This document shows positions 41,170 through 51,300 of a stretch of DNA of 64,000 bases, in pieces. The notes under the pieces were generated by a model. That model did not search any database and was not told the origin of the DNA. It was given only the letters and a program-made list of their open reading frames with translations. The stretch lies in assembly GCA_023091735.1 (NCBI GenBank), contig JALKBU010000081.1:27154-91153 (forward strand), in the 5' to 3' direction. The stretch's first letter is position 1. Every line of letters begins with the position of its first letter. The DNA is from Trichomonas tenax. Lineage: Eukaryota; Parabasalia; Trichomonadida; Trichomonadidae. The position numbers were made by a program, and so were the translations under genes.

Positions 41170-42906
41170 ATGGATTATCAACAGATTGGTACAGATGCCG
41201 TTTCATTTAATACAACAGTTACATACATTAATGCACGTCCTCTTATTACTACTTCGAGAAAGATTGCACGAATTATCGATCAAAATAAGGGAGAAGATGA
41301 TAAAATCGAGTTAAATATTGATTGTCCGTTTCCAGAAGATGTTTTTCAGTTATTCTCTGCGATGTCATTTCAAGATCAGCCAATATTTAAGATACATAAC
41401 GTGTTTAAAGTATTGTGCGCAGCAGATTATTTCGAAAATTACGAATTGAAACAGAAAGCGATGGATTTCGCAAGAAAAAGCGTTGAGCCACAGTACATTG
41501 TTGAAATTTTCAATCATTACATCAAAATAAAATGGAGATGGCTCCAACCATTCTACGAATTGTTTGCTCTTGATATTAGTAAGTTTATTCAGAGGCATGA
41601 TTTCTCAATGATTGATATTGATCAGTTAGTTCGCATTCTTCATAGATCTGAAATACAAAAAATCCCACCTGAAGTAATCACAAGGTTTACCATCACCGAA
41701 ATTGAAAGATACAAGCGCCCTGATGCTGTCAAGCTTATTGATTTCGCATCATTAGATGAAAGAAATATCCGCAAAATATCTGAGCTTTTATTAAACTTAG
41801 GTTTCAAAGGACATGCTTATATGGTTTATTCCATCTTGAAAATGCGTAAGTCAATCCAGACAGATAACATCCCTCCACAGTTACTAATTAAGAAGCCTTT
41901 CAAATTTAATTACTTTGATGGCATCTTCACTGGACTTAAGGAAGTCACAGGATCTAAAAACCTGATCCTTGATGGTATAATCTCTTTCAACTCAAGCTCT
42001 AATGATCCAGTATCTATTGTTGAGCCTGTTGCCAACAAAAAATGGTGTTCCATGGATAATAAGAACTGCAGCATAATTTTCAGATTGCAAAATTCTCGTG
42101 CTATAGTTACAGGATACAGGATTCGTTCCTCAAATGATAAGTTCCCAATTGGATGGAAAGTTGAGGGAAGCTATAATGGTGGTGATAGTTGGTATTTAAT
42201 TGATCAGCGAAGGGATTGCCAAGATGTTTCAACACCACATTCCACCAAGATATATAACATTGAAGCTTCGTATCTTGAAGAGTTCAATGTCATCAGAATC
42301 ACCCAGACTCAACCAAACAGCGAAGGCACTAATGTTTTTGCATTGAATCATTTTGATATCTATGGAACTTTATATCAAGGAGCTGAAGAAGAAAAATTCG
42401 AAATTAATGAAGACATGCCATATAGCAATGCAATTTTATCCTCACTTCATGAAAGAGACCTTCTTCTAGTTACTTCATCTGTCAATTCACCGCATTATCT
42501 TCTCGAGTACTTCAGATGCGAGCCATGGGAATCAATGGAAAGTGATGCAAATCCTGCCATCACTTTCGATTTCAAGACACACAGAGTCAGTCCAGTTGGT
42601 TATTTGCTTAGAACAGGCAATTATCCTGTTGATGGCGGCCATCCTGTTTCATGGGACTTCCTTGTTGGAAACACACTTGATACAATGATGGTCATTCATT
42701 CCGTCCGCGATAATTTTACAGATTTCAATGCGCCACATGTATTCAAGTACTTCCAGATTCCAAATCCAATTGCAAGACTATTTAGATTTGTGCAGATAAG
42801 AATGGCAGGTCCTAACTCTATAGGAACAAGTATATTCTGCTTAGATGCTGTAGAAATTTATGGAGATTTGATGACTTCTATGGGTGAGGAGAAGTGCATG
42901 AAATAG
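41170..42906 (+). CDS. BTB-like protein with two F5/8 type C (discoidin) domains
   Basis: A 578-residue protein of a large trichomonad family. Residues about 10-115 resemble a BTB/POZ domain (ITTSRKIARIIDQNK, then VFKVLCAADYFENYELK), 120-240 are a helical BACK-like region, and two coagulation-factor-5/8 C-terminal discoidin modules follow at about 255-415 and 425-570. Each shows the pattern HPVSW / FPIGWKVEGSYNGGDSWYLID and ends with a phrase such as FALNHFDIYG or FCLDAVEIYG. There is no signal peptide, so the discoidin folds are intracellular, unlike animal ones. A role as a Cullin-3 adaptor or scaffold is inferred from BTB domains elsewhere. Upstream, TTTTTGAC (41114-41121) and TTAACGC lie within 60 nt of the ATG. 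Confidence 0.85.
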   Translation: MDYQQIGTDAVSFNTTVTYINARPLITTSRKIARIIDQNKGEDDKIELNIDCPFPEDVFQLFSAMSFQDQPIFKIHNVFKVLCAADYFENYELKQKAMDFARKSVEPQYIVEIFNHYIKIKWRWLQPFYELFALDISKFIQRHDFSMIDIDQLVRILHRSEIQKIPPEVITRFTITEIERYKRPDAVKLIDFASLDERNIRKISELLLNLGFKGHAYMVYSILKMRKSIQTDNIPPQLLIKKPFKFNYFDGIFTGLKEVTGSKNLILDGIISFNSSSNDPVSIVEPVANKKWCSMDNKNCSIIFRLQNSRAIVTGYRIRSSNDKFPIGWKVEGSYNGGDSWYLIDQRRDCQDVSTPHSTKIYNIEASYLEEFNVIRITQTQPNSEGTNVFALNHFDIYGTLYQGAEEEKFEINEDMPYSNAILSSLHERDLLLVTSSVNSPHYLLEYFRCEPWESMESDANPAITFDFKTHRVSPVGYLLRTGNYPVDGGHPVSWDFLVGNTLDTMMVIHSVRDNFTDFNAPHVFKYFQIPNPIARLFRFVQIRMAGPNSIGTSIFCLDAVEIYGDLMTSMGEEKCMK

Positions 42907-43222
42907 TTTTTATTTATCCATGTATATTATTGTTGTTTTGTAAATGTTTTTGTTTTTATGTTATCTTGTAATATTTTGCGATTTTTATAAAAATATTGAT
43001 AATTTTATAAATCAAAATGAATTATATAAGAAATAAAAGAAAACACGCTTCAGTATGATGCATTTTTTATAGTTGGTGTTGATTTTTAAAAGTTAGAAAA
43101 AAGTCACAAATATATTTGGAATAATTTGTCTACATTGAACGATTAAGTAAAATTTTATTGGGCATATGTATAACAGTAATAAAGATGTACTAACAAAAGA
43201 ATTTCGGAAAAACAAAATAGAA
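42907..43222. other. Convergent intergenic spacer
   Basis: AT-rich 316 bp between convergent stops. No gene or repeat is visible; both 3' ends must be formed here. Confidence 0.4.
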
Positions 43223-43495
43223 TTATCCTCCTCTTGGCTGTTTTGGCTGTACTCTCTTTGGACCACGTTTTCCAGCATGTTGTTTCTTCTTCTCCTCTGC
43301 CTCTTTGGCTTTCTCAGCAGCTTCAGCCAACATCTTTTGATATTCTTTTTCGGCCCTTTCTTTTTCTCTATCTTGCGCCTTTTCGTCTTCGCCTATAGCA
43401 GAGAAGTTTATTCTCTCGATTTTGGGAAAACCATCATCAAAATCTCCCCTTCCTCTTGATGAATCTGTGTAGATAACAGCTTGCTTCTTCGTCAT
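43223..43495 (-). CDS. Small charged protein, unknown
   Basis: A 90-residue protein: an N-terminal segment with MTKKQAVIYTDSSRGRGDFDD, a conserved-looking stretch PKIERINFSAI, then a Glu/Lys/Ala helix (about 38-72) and a basic Gly/Pro/Lys tail ending with PKQPRGG. It resembles small RNA- or ribosome-associated basic proteins, but I cannot name a family. The start ATG (complement of 43493-43495) is followed by a clean frame to a stop, and codon use fits neighbouring genes. It is divergent from the UBL-UBA-SANT gene with a 252-bp spacer. Confidence 0.65.
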   Translation of the reverse strand: MTKKQAVIYTDSSRGRGDFDDGFPKIERINFSAIGEDEKAQDREKERAEKEYQKMLAEAAEKAKEAEEKKKQHAGKRGPKRVQPKQPRGG

Positions 43496-43730
43496 TAATT
43501 ATATAGGGGTTAACACCATCCTCTTAATTTTCGAATCTTTTCGAATCTTTTTCATATTAAAAATTTATATAGCCTATAATGCGTCAAAGAGAATAACATT
43601 GAAATTTCCCTAAGAAAATGAATATTGAAAGATAATGAATATGTTTATTCGCAAAAACATGGGTTTAAACATCACATATTATACAGATTTTAACTTTAAA
43701 GCCAAAACTTTGGATTTTAGAAAGGATATA

Positions 43731-43736
43731 TCACTT
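43731..43736 (+). promoter_or_regulatory. Inr-like TCACTT before start codon
   Basis: TCACTT lies 12 nt before the ATG at 43748 and matches the trichomonad initiator consensus TCA(+1)Y(T/A), known from Trichomonas vaginalis, at the typical distance. It supports the chosen start. Confidence 0.5.
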
Positions 43737-43747
43737 TTCAAAAAAAA

Positions 43748-46261
43748 ATGAAGTTAATTGTTGAGCCTCCAAACGATGAGAAAATCACTTACACAGTTGA
43801 CAATATAGAGTCGGTTTTAGTAGTTAAGCAGTACATATCAACTGTTATGAAGATTCCTAGCGAAACAATTGAAGTTTATCATGATGATAAAGAGCTACCG
43901 AACTCATTCACATTTGATAAGAACAATACATCAGATGGAATTTGTTTGCTTTGTAAAATATCCGGAGATTTAAAGAAAGAACAAATTATTAAACCAAAAT
44001 CACTTCCTGATCCAGATAAAGTAAAATTCATTACAGATATGGGTTTCAATGAAGAAATAGTGAAAATTACACTCCAAAATTACGAAAATAATGTTGATGA
44101 TGCTGTTGCTGCATTAAAGCGCGATGTTTCTAAAGTAGTCGTCCAAAACGTTGTGACAGAATCCGAGGAGAAAGAGATTAACTCTCCAACTGTCGATGAT
44201 AATTTGATACGAATTGAAGATCTCCCTAAGAAACTAGAAACAAACGAAACAACACCAGTTATGAAACCTCATAAACCCCAGGAAGAACAGACAAATGGTG
44301 ATGAAGAGAATTTGATAAAGCACGATGAATCATCTCAACAAAAAAATGTTGAATTATCTAAAGTAGAAAAAACAGAACTAACTAAAGAAGAAAAGAAGAA
44401 ATTGCAAAAAGAAGAACTTGAAACATCTCTTAGCGTTCTGGAAAAGGCAAAGCAACAAAAAGCTGCGAAATCCGAGAAAGAAAAAAATGCAGCAGAAAAA
44501 ACAGCAGAAAAAGAAAAGAAAGCGGCTCAAAAGAAGGAAGAGAAAGAAAAGAAAGAAGCAGAAAAAAGCAAGAAGAAGGCAGAAAAAGGAAAGAAAGACG
44601 ATAAAAAGAAGAAATCAAGTGGAAAAACGAAGGAAAAGGAAACAAAGCAAAAAGATTCTGAAAGCTCGGAAAAGAGTGAAAGTGAGGATGAAAGTAATTC
44701 TGGAAAGGAAGAAAAGAAGGAAACAAAAAATACTAACAAGAAATCTAAAGATAAGAAGAAGGAGGATGTTAGCGAATCTTCTGATAGTGATGACTCATCT
44801 GAGGATGTAAAATCAGAGAAATCAACAAAAGCTAAAAAACAAAAGAAACAAGACAAAAAGAAGAAGGAAGAGATTGATTCCCAAGCAGAATCTAACTCAA
44901 AGAAAGGAAAGAAAGAAAAGTCTGATTCAGAATCTGATGAGGAGGAAAAAAGTTCAAAGAAAGAATTAGCAAAGAATACAAAATTAACAAAGAAGTCAAA
45001 ATCATCTGAAGAGTCAATCTCAGAAAATGAGGAAGAGGAAGATGATTCAGATAAAAAGATGAAGAAGAAACAATGCAAGACATGGACACTATCGGAAGAT
45101 AAAACATTGAAGGCATTCTTATTAGAAAACGCTCCAATGGATGACGAGAAATGGAATCAATTAGCAGATAATGTTTTGGCTAGATTTGTTAGAGAAGTTA
45201 AATCAAGAACTACAATCCTGAAAATGTCCGGTGAAATCACGCCTGAAGAAGCCAAGTTAATTACTCCCGAGACATCATTCTCAGTTGAAGATGGAGTGTT
45301 CAAAGAAGATGAGCAGTACGACAAACCACCAAAGAAGATGTTGAATATCTATAACTTGCTGAGTGCTTTTATCTTAAAAGGAGGAAATTGGGATGGAGTT
45401 TCAGGGCATTTTAAGAAGTTCAACATAGGATACTTGGCCTACGTGTTATACTGGATGGCAAGACACTCGGCTAAGGATGATCCCGATCCAACATTTCCTG
45501 ACCTAATGGATAAAATTATTCTGGAGATGCATTTTAACGGTAAGAAATACACAGAGATCGAAAAAGTTGTAAAGAAGCCGAGCAAGACAATTGAAGCACA
45601 TGTGAATTTCGTACTTCGTAGTCTCGTTGAGCCAAACAATATGAAGTTCTTCAGAACAATGATCAATGCATTTCCTCCTCAAGTACCACGTGGAACAGTA
45701 TATGATAAGGATTGCATCCCATCAAACATTGTTGATCTCATCACCCCATCTTCTGAAACATCCCTATTGCCAAAGAATTTGAAGGCCAGAAAGATCGATA
45801 TCAGCGTTGTTGAGGATTTCCAGCCACCAAGTGGTTTGTTGAGAATCGCAAAAGCTATGAAAATTTTCTATAGTGGATCTGAATGGCAGAATGATCTATG
45901 GCAAACATTTCCAACTGTTCCCCCAGGCTACTTCGAGTATATCATGTGGATGATGTTGAAGAAGTTGACTGGAAATGAAGATGATGATGGTTGGTCAAAT
46001 TCTGATACAAGGAAACTGCTGATGATGCACACATGTGGAACGACAAAGAAAGAAATGGCAAAACAGATACCTAACTTCAACCAGAGCCAAATGAGAACAA
46101 AGATAAATATGGTTGAAAGATCACTTCTTGCAACAACCGCTCTCAAAGAGTTCTTAGAAGAATATCCTAAGCTTTCTGCAAATTCACCTAAATATGATGA
46201 TGAAATGTTCCCAACTTTTGTTGACGAGGCTATTCAAGGATATTTGGCTAAGAAAAAGTAA
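43748..46261 (+). CDS. UBL-UBA protein with acidic/basic linker and SANT/Myb-like domains
   Basis: An 837-residue multidomain protein. Residues 1-72 look like a divergent ubiquitin-like fold (MKLIVEPP, then VLVVKQYISTVMKIPSETIEVYHDDKEL). A UBA domain follows at 90-127 (FITDMGFNEEIVKITLQNYENNVDDAVAAL, with the MGF loop). Residues about 200-440 are low-complexity Lys/Glu/Ser. A SANT/Myb-like helix bundle begins near 443 (TWTLSEDKTLKAFLLENAP), a middle helical region has further Myb-like spacing, and another SANT-like unit is near 748-795 (GWSNSDTRKLLMMHTC, then KKEMAKQI). UBL-UBA pairs normally shuttle ubiquitinated proteins to the proteasome, while SANT domains bind DNA or histones, so the combination is unusual. 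The long antisense frames over the linker are shadows. Confidence 0.8.
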   Translation: MKLIVEPPNDEKITYTVDNIESVLVVKQYISTVMKIPSETIEVYHDDKELPNSFTFDKNNTSDGICLLCKISGDLKKEQIIKPKSLPDPDKVKFITDMGFNEEIVKITLQNYENNVDDAVAALKRDVSKVVVQNVVTESEEKEINSPTVDDNLIRIEDLPKKLETNETTPVMKPHKPQEEQTNGDEENLIKHDESSQQKNVELSKVEKTELTKEEKKKLQKEELETSLSVLEKAKQQKAAKSEKEKNAAEKTAEKEKKAAQKKEEKEKKEAEKSKKKAEKGKKDDKKKKSSGKTKEKETKQKDSESSEKSESEDESNSGKEEKKETKNTNKKSKDKKKEDVSESSDSDDSSEDVKSEKSTKAKKQKKQDKKKKEEIDSQAESNSKKGKKEKSDSESDEEEKSSKKELAKNTKLTKKSKSSEESISENEEEEDDSDKKMKKKQCKTWTLSEDKTLKAFLLENAPMDDEKWNQLADNVLARFVREVKSRTTILKMSGEITPEEAKLITPETSFSVEDGVFKEDEQYDKPPKKMLNIYNLLSAFILKGGNWDGVSGHFKKFNIGYLAYVLYWMARHSAKDDPDPTFPDLMDKIILEMHFNGKKYTEIEKVVKKPSKTIEAHVNFVLRSLVEPNNMKFFRTMINAFPPQVPRGTVYDKDCIPSNIVDLITPSSETSLLPKNLKARKIDISVVEDFQPPSGLLRIAKAMKIFYSGSEWQNDLWQTFPTVPPGYFEYIMWMMLKKLTGNEDDDGWSNSDTRKLLMMHTCGTTKKEMAKQIPNFNQSQMRTKINMVERSLLATTALKEFLEEYPKLSANSPKYDDEMFPTFVDEAIQGYLAKKK

Positions 46262-46364
46262 TTTGTATATTTGATGAATAAATTGTTTCTATATCTTACA
46301 AAATCTTTTGTGTTTAAAATGACATTTTTTTAAAAAAATTCAACTGATAGCATAATGGTCGTTT

Positions 46365-48326
46365 CTATATTTTATTTGATAAATATTTGTTATATTCATG
46401 ATACAAATCCGGGTTCTTGGAGAACAAGTCCTCAATCATAAAAGAGTCAAATGATTGCCAGGATTCCTGAAATGATGTATGCTTTCCAAAAGCAAGACCT
46501 TTGATATATTTCGAGTAGAAAAGATAGCATATTAACAAAAGCGGAATGCAGTCGCTTGGTAAGAAACTTTTTAAATGCTGATAATTTTCTTTCTTTAAAA
46601 TGGTAAGGATTTCACTAAATAAAATCATGTTTTCTGCGTGTGAGCAAACCAATGAAAATTTGATAGGCAGGGCAAATTTCTTTAATAAAGAATGAGAAGT
46701 ATTTGATATATTTTCACCAAACTTTTTGCTCAGCCTATTAACCAATTCCAATCTTTGCTTCTGAACAGAGCTGCTTTCTTGAGGAATGTTCGTGAGTTTT
46801 TCCATGAAATCGAATTCATCAAGAATTACTTTGGAATATGTCATCATGTTTTGTCCAATGATGTTAAATGAAGAATTGCATAATGCAATATAGTTATTCA
46901 GTTCGTTAAGGCAATCAGCATACATCAATCCTTGCTCAAATAACCTGAGTCGAGATATTGATTTGTTCATGTACATAATGTTGGCATAAATTTGAAAATC
47001 ATGATCTTCTAAATTGGGTTTGAAATCTAATAAGATTTGCGTTAGATTGTCAATAATTTCTCCTTTTCTGGATGAGTTTTGGATTAAATCGAAACCATTT
47101 GCAATATCTTTCGAGGTCATATCTTCTAATATTTTGAATTTTCTTGAGAATGCGTCGTTAACTGCTTTGAGTTTAACAGGTTTGCAGTCGACAAATAAAG
47201 TTGACGGATTGGATGCTTTATTAACGGGAATGGAATAAATCTGAAGATATCTTGTTTCATAGATGTTGTAGTTGTGTGGTAATTCCGCAACTTTCGCGCG
47301 GAACTTGTTAATGTAACTATCTGGTTTTATGAGCTCTAAAAACATCTTTATTTCGAATATTGAGCAGCATACTAAGAAGTACTTGATATCTAAACCCGTT
47401 AAGTTACCATACATTGAAAATGGAATATATTTTGTTGATCCATAAACTATTCTCTTCACGATCAGCTGTGCTGTCGGTCCGAATGGATTTGATTTGGCAA
47501 TTGTTAAGATTTGTTTCAGCAATGGCCATGAATCAGTAGATTTATTTAGAAGATTACATTTAAAGTCAGATGAAAGCACTGGCCAAAAAATCTCGTCAAT
47601 AATTAATTTTAGCGTGAATTCTGGATCTTTCTCATTAAGGTTTTTAATTAATTGTTGATGATATGGTGTGAGGAATAATGTGCTATGATTAATTGCCTTT
47701 TCAAGAAATTCCAAAACAATAATATCATTTAGTTTCTTTTCTGTTAGATGATCTCGAACTAAGTCATAGAATTTTTTGCTTAGCTCTTCAATGTAAAGTG
47801 GTAATCCTGTGAAAAATCCAGCACAAATCTTCATTGAAACATCATCATGTTTAAAATCCAATAATTTTTGGAGTAACTGATATGCATTTCTGCATGACTC
47901 ATCAAATGTGAAAAATCCATAGAATGTTGGAAACGTTATGTGTGCAAAGTAAGATAAATGAGATTGATTATTTTCGAATTGTTTTCTGAAAGAATTTGGT
48001 ATAGCGTCCTCAGACCTGAAAACTTCATCGACTTTTGTTGATACAAATTGACTAACAGAACTCAAAATCGAGTACATTGAAGGATATTTTGGAACATTTA
48101 TTTGTTCGAATATGAGTTTAAGGGGTACAGTTTGCACGATATTATCTGTGAAATAGTAAGAAGTCTTTAGCAAGCAATATTTACGTAAATCATTAAAATA
48201 TTGCATTAAATTATTGATAAAATCTTTCTTAAATGACATAAACGCACCTTCAACATCCCAACTTGTAAGATCGTGGAGATCCACAGCAATTCTGTTGAAA
48301 TCTAAAAGTTTGCGATTTTCTGTCAT
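46365..48326 (-). CDS. Large helical protein, unknown (RasGAP-like family possible)
   Basis: A 653-residue, predominantly alpha-helical protein without signal peptide or membrane segment. I cannot assign it. Its style (runs such as FTFDESCRNAYQLLQKLLDF followed by KICAGFFTGLPLYIEELSKKFYDLV) recalls trichomonad proteins with helical RasGAP-type domains, but the arginine-finger motif is not evident, so this is only a suggestion. Codon use is AT-rich as in the next gene. The start (complement of 48324-48326) lies 44 bp from the divergent MON2-like start, which suggests a shared promoter; a functional link with membrane traffic would be inference. Confidence 0.75.
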   Translation of the reverse strand: MTENRKLLDFNRIAVDLHDLTSWDVEGAFMSFKKDFINNLMQYFNDLRKYCLLKTSYYFTDNIVQTVPLKLIFEQINVPKYPSMYSILSSVSQFVSTKVDEVFRSEDAIPNSFRKQFENNQSHLSYFAHITFPTFYGFFTFDESCRNAYQLLQKLLDFKHDDVSMKICAGFFTGLPLYIEELSKKFYDLVRDHLTEKKLNDIIVLEFLEKAINHSTLFLTPYHQQLIKNLNEKDPEFTLKLIIDEIFWPVLSSDFKCNLLNKSTDSWPLLKQILTIAKSNPFGPTAQLIVKRIVYGSTKYIPFSMYGNLTGLDIKYFLVCCSIFEIKMFLELIKPDSYINKFRAKVAELPHNYNIYETRYLQIYSIPVNKASNPSTLFVDCKPVKLKAVNDAFSRKFKILEDMTSKDIANGFDLIQNSSRKGEIIDNLTQILLDFKPNLEDHDFQIYANIMYMNKSISRLRLFEQGLMYADCLNELNNYIALCNSSFNIIGQNMMTYSKVILDEFDFMEKLTNIPQESSSVQKQRLELVNRLSKKFGENISNTSHSLLKKFALPIKFSLVCSHAENMILFSEILTILKKENYQHLKSFLPSDCIPLLLICYLFYSKYIKGLAFGKHTSFQESWQSFDSFMIEDLFSKNPDLYHEYNKYLSNKI

Positions 48327-48370
48327 TTTTTTTTTGAAATTTACAAAATAATCGTCATAAATTTTTATTG
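48327..48370. promoter_or_regulatory. 44-bp divergent promoter spacer
   Basis: Only 44 bp, almost all A/T, separate the divergent starts at 48326 (minus) and 48371 (plus). It contains a nine- to ten-base T run next to the minus-strand start. Confidence 0.5.
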
Positions 48371-51300
48371 ATGGATGATTTGAAGACTAAATTTACCGAA
48401 GAGATGCAAAAATTCACAAATCATGCAGCTAAGGGCGATAGAAACACTGTTACGTCAGTAATTTCGCAATTAAACACAAATCAAATATCGATTCCTATAA
48501 CACAAGAAGATTCTCAGATTTTTAAGATACTCACTATGATATCATCTGATACTGATTATATAAAATCAAATGAATCATATATTTCGCATTTGTGTTTGTG
48601 TATTTCAAATGGACTATTCGTTGAAAACTGCATTTCTGAAGTTTTGACTGCTATAGAAAAAACTTGCATCTATTGCTCTCAAAACAATGCATTGAAAATA
48701 ATTCAATTTGCAGCAACATTACTACCAAACGTTAATTTTGATCCAAAATCAATTAAAATACTATTTAATATCACAATATCAATGATACTGCATAGTGTTC
48801 CGATTGTTTCTACAACTGCTTTCGCGACAACTCAACAAATGATATCAATTTTATTTGACCTTTGCCATAATGTTCAAAGAAAGATAACAAATAATATTAT
48901 TAAAGCTATTACTAACTTAAATACACTTGAATTTAACAATCCATTTTTCAAAATTCCATATGAGCTATTAAATGGAATTTGTAAATTAATTAACAAGGAA
49001 AAGCCAACATGGATAAATGCCACAAATATTACAGAAGGAATTCTTGTTTCTTTGTGGAATATTATTATTATATCACACAGAGATTACATATTTTCGGAGC
49101 CAAACCTCCTTCAAATTGTTGATAAATCAGTTCCTGTTTCAATAACATCAAATGCCAAACTTCCCATTTACATCACATTCATCACAAAATATCATTCGAA
49201 ATTGCCAGAAAAATCTACTGAAATTTTCAAATTCTTTGTATCGCAGATTGATCCACATGGAGATTATACCATATCTCTTGTGTTCTTCAAAACAATTTTT
49301 TCATCGTCGAATCAATTTGTTGTTGATTTCTGTCAATCATGTGATCAAGATTATATCTTACTCACTGAGTTCCTCAATAATTTACTACAATTTCCAATCG
49401 CTTTCAGTTCACAAGAAGTTTTGAATTTTACATTCTCCCCATTTACATTCCAAAACATCAAGAACTTAACTTTGCCAGAAACATTTCCGGCTACAGCACC
49501 TCTAGAAATTGCAATATCAGTATGCTTATGTGGAAATGTTCCCCTTATTGCTTCCACGCGCTGTCTGATGATTCAATTTCTTATATATGGCTTGAGAATA
49601 TCATCTCTTGATTCAGCAGTCATAATATATGAGGCATTCATAAATCTCATTGATTCGCTTTACAAAACTAACTATGAGGATGAAAGATTGGAAGTTATAA
49701 GAATCATTACTAACTTGGTTGCTAAGCAAAGGGTCATGAGAAATGAACCAATGGCTGGCGAATCGATAGCATGCAATTTATTACATACACATAAGAAAGG
49801 ATTGTTCTTCAAGCAAAAAAGAATTCTAGGATTTAAGATGCTTTTGGCTCTATTCAAATCAAAGATATATGTGTTCGAAAAAGCTTATACGAGATTATTC
49901 GTTGCATTATCAATGTTCCCCAAGACTGATGAGTTTAATGTCCAGCAAACGAAAACTCTTAGTAAGAACGAGTTGAAGAGATTGATCAATGTTCTGATGA
50001 AAGATGATTTATTTTATATCAATGTTATGAATGGTGTACTTCTCGCAAATGTTGAAAGATTACCCTCAGTATGGCCAGACACACTTACTTCTATACCAAA
50101 GAGTCAAGAGACAAAGAAAGCAGTTATGAAATTTATTCTTGAAACGCTCAAAATAGTAGGAGATGAACATAGATCTTTTGTGTTCACGGTTATTTATAGT
50201 GCGCTTTCCTCTGGTTCATTCAATGATTTAAACAAACTATTAGAATTACTCAACGAGAAAGTTGCAGCTTCTATAAATCTCTCTATTGATGAACAAGATT
50301 TAATTTTGAAATGCTACAACGCTCAGTTTTTCTCTGACCCTCTTGCAATGAATCTTGCATATGATGGATTTACTTCAATTTTCCAGTCCATTAATGACGA
50401 GTTAGAAGAACAAATTATCAAATGCATATGCAATTTTATTCATCAAACAATAGATCATGATACTTCGCTAGCATCAATTCGAATTCTTCAAAAAGTATTT
50501 CCAAAATTCATTTCCAATGAAAATATATTAAATTCTCTGTTGTTACAATCATTTGCCTTATTCAAAGATGACAGAAATGAAGTGTCTTTGGCCATTGTTG
50601 AAGCAAGTTTCTCATTGTTGAACAAATATACAAATGAAATGGACATCAAGGTTTTAGAATCTATTTTGATCAACTGCATTCTACACTATATAAATGAAAC
50701 AAACGAATACACTTCATTTTATGTGAAGGTGTTTATTAACATACTGAAATATTTGATAAATTTCTGGGATAAATTCGTAACAATTGATAGATTCAATCAA
50801 GATTTTTGGCTGGTGTTCTTTAATAAATATATTCAAATCATGAAATGTTGTAAAGATGATGCAGTGATATGTGAATCCTTCAAATTATATGAAGAGGCTT
50901 TTGAATTCACAAAATTCAATAATGAACAGTATAACATTTTGCAAGAAACATTTAATGATTTTGTTCGTCATGTTAATGCCAACTTTGCAAGCTTGGATGT
51001 TTTAGAACCCCTCCAAATTATATTCGGCAATATATTTATGAATAATTTAAAGAATGTTATCGATAGTTCTGAACAATGGTTCAACACAATATCCTCGGCA
51101 TGCTCGGAATCATGCCATTGTGAAATTTCTAACAAATATCTTGATTTAATACCCAAGACATTTCCAAGTTCTATCAACTCCTCAGCTCATTGGATATCGG
51201 TTCTTATAAAGAACTCCAAACAATCTCAGATTGTTAATAATGCATTTGAAATATTAGCAGATATTTTAAAGATGATAAGTATTGATTCAATCATCCAATT

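Noticed and set aside
44527..45078. 183-codon Ser/Phe-rich antisense frame
   Set aside because: Complement of the Lys/Glu low-complexity linker of the UBL-UBA-SANT gene; composition is fully explained by that.
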